Assembly (NCBI RefSeq): GCF_902499045.1
Contig: NZ_CABVPL010000019.1
Span: 45,471-109,470, forward strand
DNA: 64,000 bases
Reading direction: 5' to 3'
Source: Burkholderia latens
GTDB lineage: Bacteria > Pseudomonadota > Gammaproteobacteria > Burkholderiales > Burkholderiaceae
The translations under genes were made by a program, and so were the position numbers. The notes beneath the pieces were generated by a model. It worked only from the letters and a program-made list of their open reading frames with translations. It was not told where the DNA came from and did not search any database. Shown in pieces: positions 16,269 to 23,676 of this stretch; position 1 is the first letter of the stretch; every line of letters begins with the position of its first letter.

Positions 16269-17075
16269 TCAAACGAACGGGTTGTCGGAAGCGTGGCCGT
16301 TCATTCGCTGCGGCGCCTCGGTCAGCCATGCAGCATTGAAGCCACCCCACCCCCGGACAACGCAGATCCGCACCACCTCGGTCATCGAGATCCCGGCCTT
16401 GTCTGCTTCGGCCTTGGTGTCATCGAATGCCGTAGCAGTTGGCGCCAATCTCTTGGCTCTACGCACCGCGAGCCAGTCCTTGGCAAGGTCTGAGGGAACT
16501 CCGAAAGACTCGAGATGCGCCTGCGCATCGAAGCGCGGAGCGCGCTGTGTTTGTTTCTTTGAAGACGAAGATGAAGATGAAGATGAAGAGCCGTCACCTA
16601 TGGGGGGCTTTGGTGAAGCTTTGGTGCTATCACCTATGGGGGGCTTTGGTGCGCCCTTCGATGCGCCGTCGTCGCCGGCCTGGAATCGCGACGACTCGCC
16701 ACGAACTGAACGCACGTACTCGTCCTTGACCATCCGCGACGAGTACCAGAGCGGCCCTTCCTGCTCGGCAACCAGCGTCACCGGCTCGCCATCACGGCGG
16801 CCGGAGCGCGGCACGTAGATGCACGCGGCGCACGGCTGCCCGTTGTCGGCGCCCTTCAACACGCCCTTGTGGACGATGGCTCGGAGCGTCGCGAGCGGCG
16901 CGCCGATCGCCTGGGCGATCTCCTTGAGCGGCCAGCGCAGGACGCCGTATTCCTCGGAGTGGTGCAGCAGGCACATCACGTCGATCCAGACACCTTTCTC
17001 GGCATGAGTACAACGCCGCAGGTTGCTATTCGCCTGCCAGTCGCCTGGATAGAACTGAAATGATGGGCGCGTCAT
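16269..17075 (-). CDS. DUF1376-like phage replication protein
   Basis: A 268-residue protein that begins MTRPSFQFYPGDWQANSNL, the hallmark of DUF1376/YdaU-type phage proteins, which carry a DNA-binding domain (residues 1-110) and are found at replication-gene positions, often acting as helicase loaders. A linker with a repeated KPPIGD motif and a 10-residue Ser run separates it from a C-terminal helical domain. A fitting loader would serve the ATPase encoded two genes on. Confidence 0.75.
   Translation of the reverse strand: MTRPSFQFYPGDWQANSNLRRCTHAEKGVWIDVMCLLHHSEEYGVLRWPLKEIAQAIGAPLATLRAIVHKGVLKGADNGQPCAACIYVPRSGRRDGEPVTLVAEQEGPLWYSSRMVKDEYVRSVRGESSRFQAGDDGASKGAPKPPIGDSTKASPKPPIGDGSSSSSSSSSSKKQTQRAPRFDAQAHLESFGVPSDLAKDWLAVRRAKRLAPTATAFDDTKAEADKAGISMTEVVRICVVRGWGGFNAAWLTEAPQRMNGHASDNPFV
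16561..16651. repeat. Hexanucleotide and 22-bp direct repeats
   Basis: Five GAAGA(C/T/G) hexamers at 16561-16590 encode the Ser run on the minus strand. The 22-base sequence starting TCACCTATGGGG occurs at 16594-16615 and again at 16630-16651 and encodes the KPPIGD repeat. All units are multiples of three and keep the frame. Confidence 0.85.
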
Positions 17076-17083
17076 TGCGCACC

Positions 17084-17350
17084 TCAAGCACTTTCGAGAG
17101 CACGATAGCCGGCCGGGTCGGCCAACCAACGGTGAATCTCTCGATTGGGCCATGCGACGCAGCGCGGCGATCCGAGCTGCACGCGCTCCGGAAATCTCCC
17201 TGCAAGCTCGCGGAGGCGCACGGCTTCGCGACTCAACGGAATGAAATACTTCAGACTGCTCCAGCGCGTGAAGCCATCAAATGGTAGCGACTGAGGGGTA
17301 GTAGCCTGGACGCAATCACGGGAGGCTGACTTGTGGTCCTTGGTTGCCAT
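17084..17350 (-). CDS. AlpA-like regulator, paralogue of 7244-7453
   Basis: An 88-residue HTH protein starting MATKDHKS (SD AAGG; a start two codons earlier is possible). Its second half matches the other AlpA-like protein in layout, with IHRWLADPAGYRA close to VHRWLADPLGYRA. It precedes the DUF1376-like gene by eight bases and may control the replication-type operon. Confidence 0.75.
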   Translation of the reverse strand: MATKDHKSASRDCVQATTPQSLPFDGFTRWSSLKYFIPLSREAVRLRELAGRFPERVQLGSPRCVAWPNREIHRWLADPAGYRALESA

Positions 17351-17468
17351 GCTCATAACCTTGTGGTCGATGGGACATGGGTACAAGAATCAGCCCAAAA
17401 ACTGCGCGAAGGTATCAGCTAACGGTACGTGTTTCCGTACCATTCGGCGGTGGCCGGCAGACCGTCTT

Positions 17469-18089
17469 TCAGCTATTGCGGGCCATCTTCAACAGGTCGC
17501 TAAAATCTGCAGAGTGGGTATCTGGATCAACATGCGGTATTCCGGCTGCTGCAAGCGCGCGGTGGACGAAATCGCGCTCGTCCGCTTCCCGCTCGTCGGC
17601 TAGCCCCGCGTAGCGGTCAGTAAAGATGCACAGCAACGCGAATACGGTTCGCTGCAGGGCGCTGCTCACCGGATGGCGCCCCGTGCCGACTGCGCCTTTG
17701 TAACGATTAATGGCGATTTGAAGCGCATCGCAAATATGCATCACTTCAGTGTCAGAGATCAGTGATCCGTCTGCTTTCATCAATTCCATGCGGAGTTGTG
17801 CCGGAACGTTCATCAGACCATCGCGCAGTTTGGCTGCAGTCTCGAGAAGAGGCTCCAGCGTTGCCACTTTCCGCGACGCACTGCTCTGCCCTGCCGCGCT
17901 CTTGTCGAAAGCCGCCTCTGCCTCATACAGCTCAAGTGCCTTCTCTATTTCGACCACGGCCTGCTGCTGCGAAATCGCGGGGCCATGCTTCAGACATGCC
18001 AAAACCGCGCTCATGTCATGAGCTGCCAGCTTTTTTGGCAAAAGCGCCGCCTTTTGTTCTGCTCGAGAGAACGGTTTCGACCTTGCCAT
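17469..18089 (-). CDS. Hypothetical phage protein
   Basis: A 206-residue, mainly helical protein starting MARSKPFSRAEQK. It has a Lys/Arg-rich start and several helix-forming stretches (VEIEKALELYEAEAAF, TVFALLCIFTDRYAG). No motif was recognised. It lies in the early minus-strand region between the small genes at 18231-18840 and the AlpA-like gene. Confidence 0.65.
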   Translation of the reverse strand: MARSKPFSRAEQKAALLPKKLAAHDMSAVLACLKHGPAISQQQAVVEIEKALELYEAEAAFDKSAAGQSSASRKVATLEPLLETAAKLRDGLMNVPAQLRMELMKADGSLISDTEVMHICDALQIAINRYKGAVGTGRHPVSSALQRTVFALLCIFTDRYAGLADEREADERDFVHRALAAAGIPHVDPDTHSADFSDLLKMARNS

Positions 18090-18230
18090 CGCGCTACCTT
18101 CGTGCGCCAACCTTCAGTTGAACACCGCGCCAGGCCGGTGAAGGTAACCGGCTTTTCGCCCCGTCGAGCTAGGCGCGGTGTGAACGATTATGCCGCAAGG
18201 GATCCATAAGGCATGTTGCGACCCGCAGCG

Positions 18231-18509
18231 TTACATAGCGAGCCAGTAGCCGGGATCCTCAAGCTCCTTGATCGGATCCCACGTGTCAACTATCGGTACA
18301 TCCCCGTCGCAGACAGACCGATGAACTAGCAACGCAATCGCGTCCTCGAACCCTTCGCGTTGGTCACCGCTCATTTTTCCAACTGTGTCTCGAATTTGCC
18401 CTGCTACGGTCTGCCAGTCGCTAGGCATATCGGCCGCCAGCTCTCGGCACACCGCAGCAAACGCGATCGCACCGCACCGGTAAGCCGGTGAAAGTCGACG
18501 CTTAGCCAT
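18231..18509 (-). CDS. Hypothetical small phage protein
   Basis: A 92-residue acidic protein overlapping the end of the upstream gene by eight bases, so they are coupled. No motif was recognised. Confidence 0.65.
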   Translation of the reverse strand: MAKRRLSPAYRCGAIAFAAVCRELAADMPSDWQTVAGQIRDTVGKMSGDQREGFEDAIALLVHRSVCDGDVPIVDTWDPIKELEDPGYWLAM

Positions 18510-18840
18510 GACGCGCCTCCGTCTCGGAATCGGACGGGCCCGTACGGCCGGCCAAGCATTCGATCTTATTGATCGCCATGTGCGAGAGCGCGTTGAGCCC
18601 TTCCATCAGACCACCGATGAGATTGCCGTTGAGCGCAGGAACACAGCAATCTTCGGCTACACCGTTCGCAAGCACGATACGGCCAATCGCATTGATCCCT
18701 TGAAGCGCCCGATACACGTCATTCAACGTGTCGCAGGCGCCGTCAACGGTTAAGCCACGCGTGCTGACGCGATCGAAGGTCTGATTGAGGAAGTTTTCTT
18801 GATCGACGGCCGAGACTTCGGCTTCGAGACGGCAAGACAT
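18502..18840 (-). CDS. Hypothetical phage protein, first gene of the early operon
   Basis: A 112-residue protein starting MSCRLEAEVS after a strong AGGAGG SD. Its sequence (ALQGINAIGRIVLANGV, GGLMEGLNALSHMAINK) suggests a helical hairpin. It is the first gene behind the structured leader at 18872-18968, so it may be controlled by it. Confidence 0.65.
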   Translation of the reverse strand: MSCRLEAEVSAVDQENFLNQTFDRVSTRGLTVDGACDTLNDVYRALQGINAIGRIVLANGVAEDCCVPALNGNLIGGLMEGLNALSHMAINKIECLAGRTGPSDSETEARHG

Positions 18841-18871
18841 GAAGGCCTCCTATGGATGTGGAGACCCGCGC

Positions 18872-18968
18872 CCCATCGCCAAATGGGGTGGGCGGGTGAA
18901 TGACAAGGTTGGCGAACCGGCCCATAGGAAACCGGCATACCCGAAGGTATCCCTGCCATCACCCGCCC
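18872..18968 (-). ncRNA. Structured leader RNA before the early operon
   Basis: On the minus strand a 10-bp closing stem GGGCGGGUGA (18968-18959)/UCACCCGCCC (18899-18890) encloses two arms: one GGC...AUACC-UUCG-GGUAU-GCC with a stable UUCG loop, and one GGUU...AACC arm with an inner GGC/GCC pairing. A further hairpin CCCCAU-UUGGCG-AUGGGG follows before the AGGAGG SD of the gene at 18840. No known riboswitch class was recognised. Confidence 0.55.
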
Positions 18969-19003
18969 GTAGAATGTACAGACGCGCAGAGGCATACGGA
19001 CGT

Positions 19004-19026
19004 AAAAAAACCGCACTGGGGCGGTT
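19004..19026 (-). terminator. Minus-strand terminator upstream of the structured leader
   Basis: AACCGCCCCAGTGCGGTT hairpin followed by seven T on the minus strand. It would stop transcription coming from the right before the leader region. Confidence 0.75.
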
Positions 19027-19174
19027 GTCCGCCTATGGAATCAGGTCGCCAAACCCGACGCTTGTTGTCTCAAGCGCAGTTCGAGATTAGGTCCGAGCCG
19101 TCTAGTCGTCAAGCGGAATTTTGTAAACTGTTCGCCGCTTTGCGAACGTACGGTCAACAGATGAGGAACTGTCG

Positions 19175-19738
19175 ATGCCAAAGCCTAGCGAAGAGCATTG
19201 GGTACCCTTGGAAGTCGCGGCAAAGGTAATGAAGAAGAGCGCCCATAAGATCCGTCAGCAGATGTGGAATGGCAGCATCCAACGTCATGTGCACTTCCGC
19301 AAACCTCGAGACGGTGACTTTGAGATCAACATTCCTGCCTATCTCAACTGGTGCGGTGAGGAAAAGCGTCGCCGTGGCCTTCCTCTGATCGAGCGGCTGA
19401 ATCTTGCGGAACTTGACCAAGAGCGGTATGCCGACTTGATCAAGAGTCTGCAACCATCTGCAGAGCAGGAAGCCACCGCCCCGGCACCAGCATCCCCTCC
19501 TCTTGCTCCGACTGAATCAAAGGAACTTCCTCGAATGATTCCTCTCGAGGTCTGGGCTGAGATAACGTTCGGCGAATACGCACCCTCCCTTGCCACCCTT
19601 CGGCGATGGGTTAAACAAGGGCATATCTCCCCTCGGCCACAGAAGGTAGGTCTGAAGTATTTCGCGCGCCGCGAAGCCGAGTTCATCGACACTACAGAGA
19701 TTCGAGTTCGACGAATGGTCGGACGGTATAGAGGATGA
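19175..19738 (+). CDS. Excisionase-like protein with two HTH-type regions
   Basis: A 187-residue protein. The C-terminal half (about residues 120-180) has the excisionase pattern MIPLEVWAEITFG...LRRWVKQGHISPRPQKVG with an Arg-rich end, as in DUF1233/Xis proteins. The N-terminal half (HWVPLEVAAKVMKKSAHKIR) looks like a second related DNA-binding domain, joined by a Pro/Ala linker. It is divergent from the early minus-strand operon and probably directs excision with the integrase. Confidence 0.7.
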   Translation: MPKPSEEHWVPLEVAAKVMKKSAHKIRQQMWNGSIQRHVHFRKPRDGDFEINIPAYLNWCGEEKRRRGLPLIERLNLAELDQERYADLIKSLQPSAEQEATAPAPASPPLAPTESKELPRMIPLEVWAEITFGEYAPSLATLRRWVKQGHISPRPQKVGLKYFARREAEFIDTTEIRVRRMVGRYRG

Positions 19739-19758
19739 AACGGCACAAGGAGGTTACG

Positions 19759-20088
19759 ATGCAACGGAACCTACGCGAAGATCTGTCGATCAACTTCGAC
19801 GAGTGGCTGCGATCAAGGATCAGCACCATCGTCAGCAGGGGTGGTGATAAATCAGCCGCCCACGACATCGACGAGGACCGCGAACTACGCGTCGCTCTTC
19901 GAGCGGTCGAACTCTATGCGAACCGCCATCCTCGCCCTCCGCAGGTCAACCAGAAGCAGGCGGCAGAAATGCTCGGTGTAAGCGCGCGCACCGTGCACAA
20001 CATGATCAGTTTCGGAACGCTGAGACTGAACCGCTGCGGACTCGTTTCGACCGAAGAGGTGGACAGGCTGCTCGCCACAAGATCATAG
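19759..20088 (+). CDS. HTH protein of excisionase/MerR type
   Basis: A 109-residue protein starting MQRNLREDLS with a strong AAGGAGG SD, 20 bases after the excisionase-like gene. The C-terminal part is an HTH_17-type domain (VNQKQAAEMLGVSARTVHNMI...LVSTEEVDRLLA). Together the pair may regulate excision or the divergent early promoter. Confidence 0.75.
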   Translation: MQRNLREDLSINFDEWLRSRISTIVSRGGDKSAAHDIDEDRELRVALRAVELYANRHPRPPQVNQKQAAEMLGVSARTVHNMISFGTLRLNRCGLVSTEEVDRLLATRS

Positions 20089-20129
20089 CGGCTTGTTCCG
20101 CTGATGCGCCGCGCAATCGGCCCCGGTTA

Positions 20130-20855
20130 TCATCGACCGCACGGTTTCCGGCAGAAAAAGAGCTTGCACGAACGCATGAACAACTGCAGTTGGACCGGCC
20201 ACGCGATGGCGCAAGCACCTCGATATCGTTGTGTGCCAGGCCGCACTTTCCATCGTCCTGGCTGCGGCATGAAGTCCACCGGGATCTGCTCGACTCCATC
20301 GAACATTGATGGCTGCGTCCATTCGACATGCGATGCTCGAGCGACGCGGCGGTCAAGCGCCCGCGGGCCAATTGCAAGATGCCGTGCCACACCGATCTTG
20401 TCGCCGTCAAATCGCTCGAATGTCCGCAGATACGCGACGGCTTCCGAAAACCGGTCTCCGATTATGCGCGCCGCCGCGGCCGCTTCCTCGCGCATTTCGA
20501 TCGATGCCAACGGTTCGTATTTCTCGGGAGCCGAGAGCCGGGCTGCAATGGCGTTTGGCATGAAGTCGCCGTCGTCGTCGACATCATCTCGGTCGATACG
20601 TGTGGCGAAGCGCTCCTGACGGTTGACGAACCTGCCGAACTCTCGCTGCAGACGCGTGACGATCAGCTCACGCACACTTTCGTCTTCAGGGTCCGGGTTC
20701 GCATCCGGCTCGACGTGCAGTTCGTCAACGATCAGCCAAGCCTCGTTCGTCAGGTCCTCCACGGAATGATCGCCCTGGGACGATCCAGCGATCCGCTCGA
20801 GTTGCTTGCGAATCAGGCCGATGACACGCTGGAAGAATGCGAACGCTTTATTCAA
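20130..20855 (-). CDS. Sigma-factor-like hypothetical protein
   Basis: A 241-residue protein starting at TTG 20855 with a GGGAG SD. SVEDLTNEAWLIVDELH resembles sigma region 2, and the segment FDGDKIGVARHLAIGPRALDRRVARA resembles region 4 of ECF sigma factors; the match is by eye only. The last 40 residues look unrelated, as if the original stop was lost. It would be a way to turn on element genes, but this is inference. Confidence 0.5.
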   Translation of the reverse strand: MNKAFAFFQRVIGLIRKQLERIAGSSQGDHSVEDLTNEAWLIVDELHVEPDANPDPEDESVRELIVTRLQREFGRFVNRQERFATRIDRDDVDDDGDFMPNAIAARLSAPEKYEPLASIEMREEAAAAARIIGDRFSEAVAYLRTFERFDGDKIGVARHLAIGPRALDRRVARASHVEWTQPSMFDGVEQIPVDFMPQPGRWKVRPGTQRYRGACAIAWPVQLQLFMRSCKLFFCRKPCGR

Positions 20856-21017
20856 CGGCTCTCCCAGTCAGCCGGAGACGCCTTATCCGCTACTGTATGG
20901 GTAGCACAGAAATTCCTCGGCAGCGATAGCCAGGCGCGGCGCCCGGTATTCGATCTGGAGTGCATTGCGCGATGCTAAATCATTCGTATGACAGATCAAA
21001 GCATCGTGTCACTGCTC

Positions 21018-21023
21018 TATACT
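21018..21023 (+). promoter_or_regulatory. -10 box for the candidate small RNA
   Basis: TATACT lies about 7 bases before the inferred RNA start; the -35 region is weak. Confidence 0.4.
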
Positions 21024-21028
21024 TCCCC

Positions 21029-21161
21029 TGGCCTTAGCTGCGTCGGCGGAGAAAACGCAGCAAGGTGGTCTGCCAGCGCGCCGAAAGATGCAGACGGGTT
21101 TCCGCCGCCCTGCTGGCACCAGACATGTTGAGCCCGCTGAGCGGAAGCCAGCGGGCTTTTT
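21029..21161 (+). ncRNA. Candidate small RNA beside the cyclase-like gene
   Basis: A 133-base transcript is predicted from -10 to terminator. Hairpin 1 pairs CCUU-A-GCUGCGU (21032-21043) with ACGCAGCAAGG (21055-21065). Hairpin 2 pairs GUCUGCCAGC with GCUGGC-ACC-AGAC (about 21069-21125). Hairpin 3 is AGCCCGCUG/CAGCGGGCU (21131-21157) with a U run. Only the plus strand has the U tract, which sets the direction. It converges on the cyclase-like gene and overlaps no good ORF. Confidence 0.55.
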
Positions 21162-21178
21162 GTTGGGAAAGTTTGGAT

Positions 21179-22030
21179 TCAACCGCCTCCGGTGCCGGCA
21201 TCAGACAACTGCAGCGTGGCCCTAGGCGGTACCCACTTGATGATTTCCTTCTCGAGCAGCTCCCGGAACGCGCTGTCGGGGACAAGTTGCGAATCGGAAC
21301 TCACTGCGTCGTAGAGGGCGAGGAACCAGAGGTACTTTTGCTTGTGTGCGGGACTGGCTTTCATGAGCTCACGACAGCGATGTGCCGCCGACACCCCCCA
21401 GATCGGGCTGAATGGGTTCACGATATTGCGGTCCCTGAAATGCAAAAGCGGAACGGCGTACGGGCCTTCAGCATACCGCGCAGCCCAAAATTCGAGCGGG
21501 ATTTCAATGTCATCGGACAGGGCGACCGCAGGCACACTGACCATGCTTTCAATCTTGACCGCTGCTGCGAGCGCGTCGCTTACGACCATCAGGTGATCGC
21601 CGTTGCGTCTCTCCCAGTAGCGGCCGTACGCAACTCCTCCGCGAATCATCAGATCTTCGGTGAGAGCCAGGAACCAGAGAACCTGCACTGCCGACAATAC
21701 AGGGGCTAATTCGTCGCTCGTTAGCAAAATGGCGTCAGAATACATCGTCATCTTGACGCCGTGTTCGAACAGTTCGGGGTCAAGTCTCTCGCCAAATCTA
21801 CGATAAACGTCCAGTGTGGCGTCGAAGTTGTTTGCGAGCTTGGCCGAGAAGCCGAGAATGTCGCAGAACGCGACGTATTTGCTGCTTACCAGCTCTTCGA
21901 CATTGTTTGAGGAATGCACTTCCTCATTCTGAGCATCGTTCAACGTGGTCTCCTTTTGAGTTTTACGTGCTTCAGAGGCATATACCGACTCGCCGGCTTG
22001 ATTGTTACAGGCAATCGCCATCTTACTCAC
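21179..22030 (-). CDS. Class III nucleotide-cyclase-like protein (Pycsar-type candidate)
   Basis: A 283-residue protein with GTG start. After a 50-residue Asn/Glu-rich leader comes a cyclase homology domain: metal-binding Asp in FCDILGFSAKL, second Asp in MYSDAILLT, glycine turn in IRGGVAYG, then the helix SDALAAAVKIES in place of the usual VNxAxRLE. The residue normally Asn in that helix is replaced, as in pyrimidine cyclases of the Pycsar anti-phage system. No PycTM or PycTIR effector is next to it. It lies at the right end of the element, the typical place for cargo genes. Confidence 0.65.
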   Translation of the reverse strand: MSKMAIACNNQAGESVYASEARKTQKETTLNDAQNEEVHSSNNVEELVSSKYVAFCDILGFSAKLANNFDATLDVYRRFGERLDPELFEHGVKMTMYSDAILLTSDELAPVLSAVQVLWFLALTEDLMIRGGVAYGRYWERRNGDHLMVVSDALAAAVKIESMVSVPAVALSDDIEIPLEFWAARYAEGPYAVPLLHFRDRNIVNPFSPIWGVSAAHRCRELMKASPAHKQKYLWFLALYDAVSSDSQLVPDSAFRELLEKEIIKWVPPRATLQLSDAGTGGG

Positions 22031-22264
22031 AAAGGTTGTCCCAATGGGGCGTCGAGAACGGTTGATCCTCGAAACAGCAACCGCGATCCGGCCATCGGCC
22101 AGTTTGCGGTGCTGTTCAGATCGTGTGACGCCAGCGAGGACGATGCATCACCAAAGATCACGCTGGCGCGCGCGAGTGCTTCGGGCACGGCCGCGTCGCC
22201 CCGGATCCGCTGTTCGAGAGCATCGATGCAGGCCCGACGACCGAGCGCCAACCATGGCGATTGA

Positions 22265-22302
22265 GGGGTAGCGTCGAGCGCCCGGGGGTATTTCTGGGGG
22301 TA
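22265..22302. promoter_or_regulatory. Right-end GGGGTA repeats
   Basis: GGGGTA copies at 22265-22270, 22284-22290 and 22296-22302 match those at the left end and probably bind the integrase. Confidence 0.55.
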
Positions 22303-22365
22303 CATTTCGTAACCGAAACACCACAACCATTTTCTATCGAACCTTTCACGCCACAATTCGAGTGA

Positions 22366-22381
22366 CGCCGCCCCACCAAAT
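22366..22381 (+). other. attR of the element
   Basis: CGCCGCCCCACCAAAT repeats the attL sequence at the tmRNA 3' end with one T missing. The bases to its left do not continue the tmRNA T arm, so they come from the element; those to its right lead into the original terminator. Confidence 0.75.
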
Positions 22382-22398
22382 TCCGCGCTTGACGCACG

Positions 22399-22432
22399 AA
22401 CCCCGCACGACGCGAGTCTGCGGGGTTTTTTG
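22399..22432 (+). terminator. Original tmRNA terminator, now displaced
   Basis: AACCCCGCA/TGCGGGGTT stem followed by six T, 18 bases after attR. Confidence 0.8.
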
Positions 22433-22650
22433 TTGCCGGTGAGACCGTATGGGCCGCCCTGCCGAAAAAGCGCCCAGCCCCGGATGGGCCGGGCGGAATG
22501 CCGCCGGTATTCCAACGGCAGGAGGTGACGGATGGCCGGCGCTGCCCGCGCGGTGAATCCACCCACCGAACCGCACGCTGCCCGGCCCCGCAGCCGGGGG
22601 CACGACGCGTCGTCGCACCCGAACCCGGCATGCGGCACGCCATGTGCGGC
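22433..22650. other. Interval after attR without a gene
   Basis: No supported gene. A GC-rich minus-strand hairpin ending in a T run (about 22468-22497) could terminate the DUF4148 transcript. Confidence 0.4.
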
Positions 22651-23004
22651 TCAGCTGCCGCGATACAGCGACTTCATTTCTTCGGCGCTGGCCGGGCGCA
22701 CGCCGATCGCGCGCGAGCCCGATGCCGATGCGCCCTGCGCTTGCGCGCCGTAGCCGCTCGCATCGACGCCCTGTGCCTGCGCGAACGCGGGGCGCTGCTG
22801 CTCCGCCACGCGCGCGGTGGCTGCCTGGATCGCTTCCGGGTAATGCGGATCCTCACCGCGAGCGGTGTTGTAACCGGCCTGCTGCAGCTGGACCAGTTCG
22901 GCGCGAACCTGCGCACGGGTGAGTGCCGAGCCCGGCTGCGCGAACGACGCGACCGGAGCAACGAGAGCGGCAGCAACGACAACGGCTTGAACGAGCGACT
23001 TCAT
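22651..23004 (-). CDS. DUF4148 family exported protein
   Basis: A 117-residue exported protein; the signal peptide ends VASFA before Gln23. The DUF4148 core follows (LTRAQVRAELVQLQQAGYN...HYPEAIQAA), then a Gly/Ala/Ser-rich tail. The family is abundant in Burkholderia, and its function is unknown. An SD-like AGGTAGG lies before the ATG. A small monocistronic gene. Confidence 0.9.
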   Translation of the reverse strand: MKSLVQAVVVAAALVAPVASFAQPGSALTRAQVRAELVQLQQAGYNTARGEDPHYPEAIQAATARVAEQQRPAFAQAQGVDASGYGAQAQGASASGSRAIGVRPASAEEMKSLYRGS

Positions 23005-23195
23005 GATGACCTACCTCCAGATTTGTCTGATTTCGCGGTGAACACCCGTTCATCGCTGACAAACCGAAGTTTATGTAGGCGAGTGCTTAAGAATAAGGCA
23101 GGTTTCTGGAAGACATTCTTCCTGAATCGAGGGTTAACCCTATATTCGCGCTCACCGCTTCGTCACCGCGCCGAGCGATGCGCGTCATAAAGCAC

Positions 23196-23228
23196 GAGCC
23201 CCGCGAAGCGGCAAGCTTCGCGGGGCTC
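23196..23228. terminator. Strong hairpin between two small exported-protein genes
   Basis: 14-bp perfect stem GAGCCCCGCGAAGC/GCTTCGCGGGGCTC; lies just after the minus-strand gene at 23306-23575, so it probably ends that transcript. Confidence 0.7.
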
Positions 23229-23305
23229 GGCGACGGCCGCACGCGGTGCGCACGGCCATCGGTCAGGCGCTTGCCGGCAATGGCCCGGCGCGCCTGCGCG
23301 TGCCG

Positions 23306-23575
23306 TCACTGCGTGTCCATCGGGCACTTCAGGTTGCAGCCGTTCGGGTCGCCCATGTCGCCCTTGCGCCGCAGCGCCGACTTCTTGCCGCTCTGGTATT
23401 TCTGCGACGGCGCGGACGCCGCGAACGGCATCTGCGGATGCTCGTTCAGGCGAAACTGGTCACTCAGGATTCCGCCGGGCACGCCCGGAGAATTCTGCGC
23501 CAACGCGAACGGCGAAGCAGCGATCAGAAGCCCCGCGGTCAACGCTGCCGCGGAGAGGGGAACGGAAAGTTTCAT
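23306..23575 (-). CDS. Small exported protein of unknown function
   Basis: An 89-residue protein with a signal peptide (MKLSVPLSAAALTAGLLIAA...FALA) and a short polar mature part ending NGCNLKCPMDTQ; the two Cys could bind metal or form a disulfide. Not recognised as a known family. Confidence 0.75.
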   Translation of the reverse strand: MKLSVPLSAAALTAGLLIAASPFALAQNSPGVPGGILSDQFRLNEHPQMPFAASAPSQKYQSGKKSALRRKGDMGDPNGCNLKCPMDTQ

Positions 23576-23676
23576 GGCGGGATGACGCCTGAACGGCGTG
23601 CTTGTTGGAACGTTGATCAAGCGGCAAGCGTAGCGCAAAACCCCCGCTGCTGCAGCGCGGTTCGCGTGCGCTCGCG

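Larger units (their letters stand above)
3866..22372. mobile_element. 18.5-kb prophage remnant or phage-satellite-like element in ssrA
   Basis: The element is bounded by a repeat of the tmRNA 3' end and begins with a P4-type integrase reading inward. GGGGTA repeats near both ends look like integrase arm sites. Inside are an excisionase-like gene, AlpA-like regulators, a replication-type operon, two further recombinases, a Fic toxin-antitoxin pair, one virion-like protein and accessory genes. The DNA is visibly less GC-rich than the flanks. No terminase, portal, major capsid, tail or lysis gene was recognised, so it cannot form its own particles as read; whether it is a decayed prophage or a satellite that uses a helper phage is open. 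Confidence 0.85.

Noticed and set aside
21065-21709. Plus-strand 214-residue frame over the small RNA and cyclase end
   Set aside because: It is antisense to the cyclase-like gene, which has a coherent domain, and begins inside the structured RNA.
22027-22638. Minus-strand frame spanning attR
   Set aside because: It crosses the element boundary and a strong terminator, so it cannot be a conserved gene.
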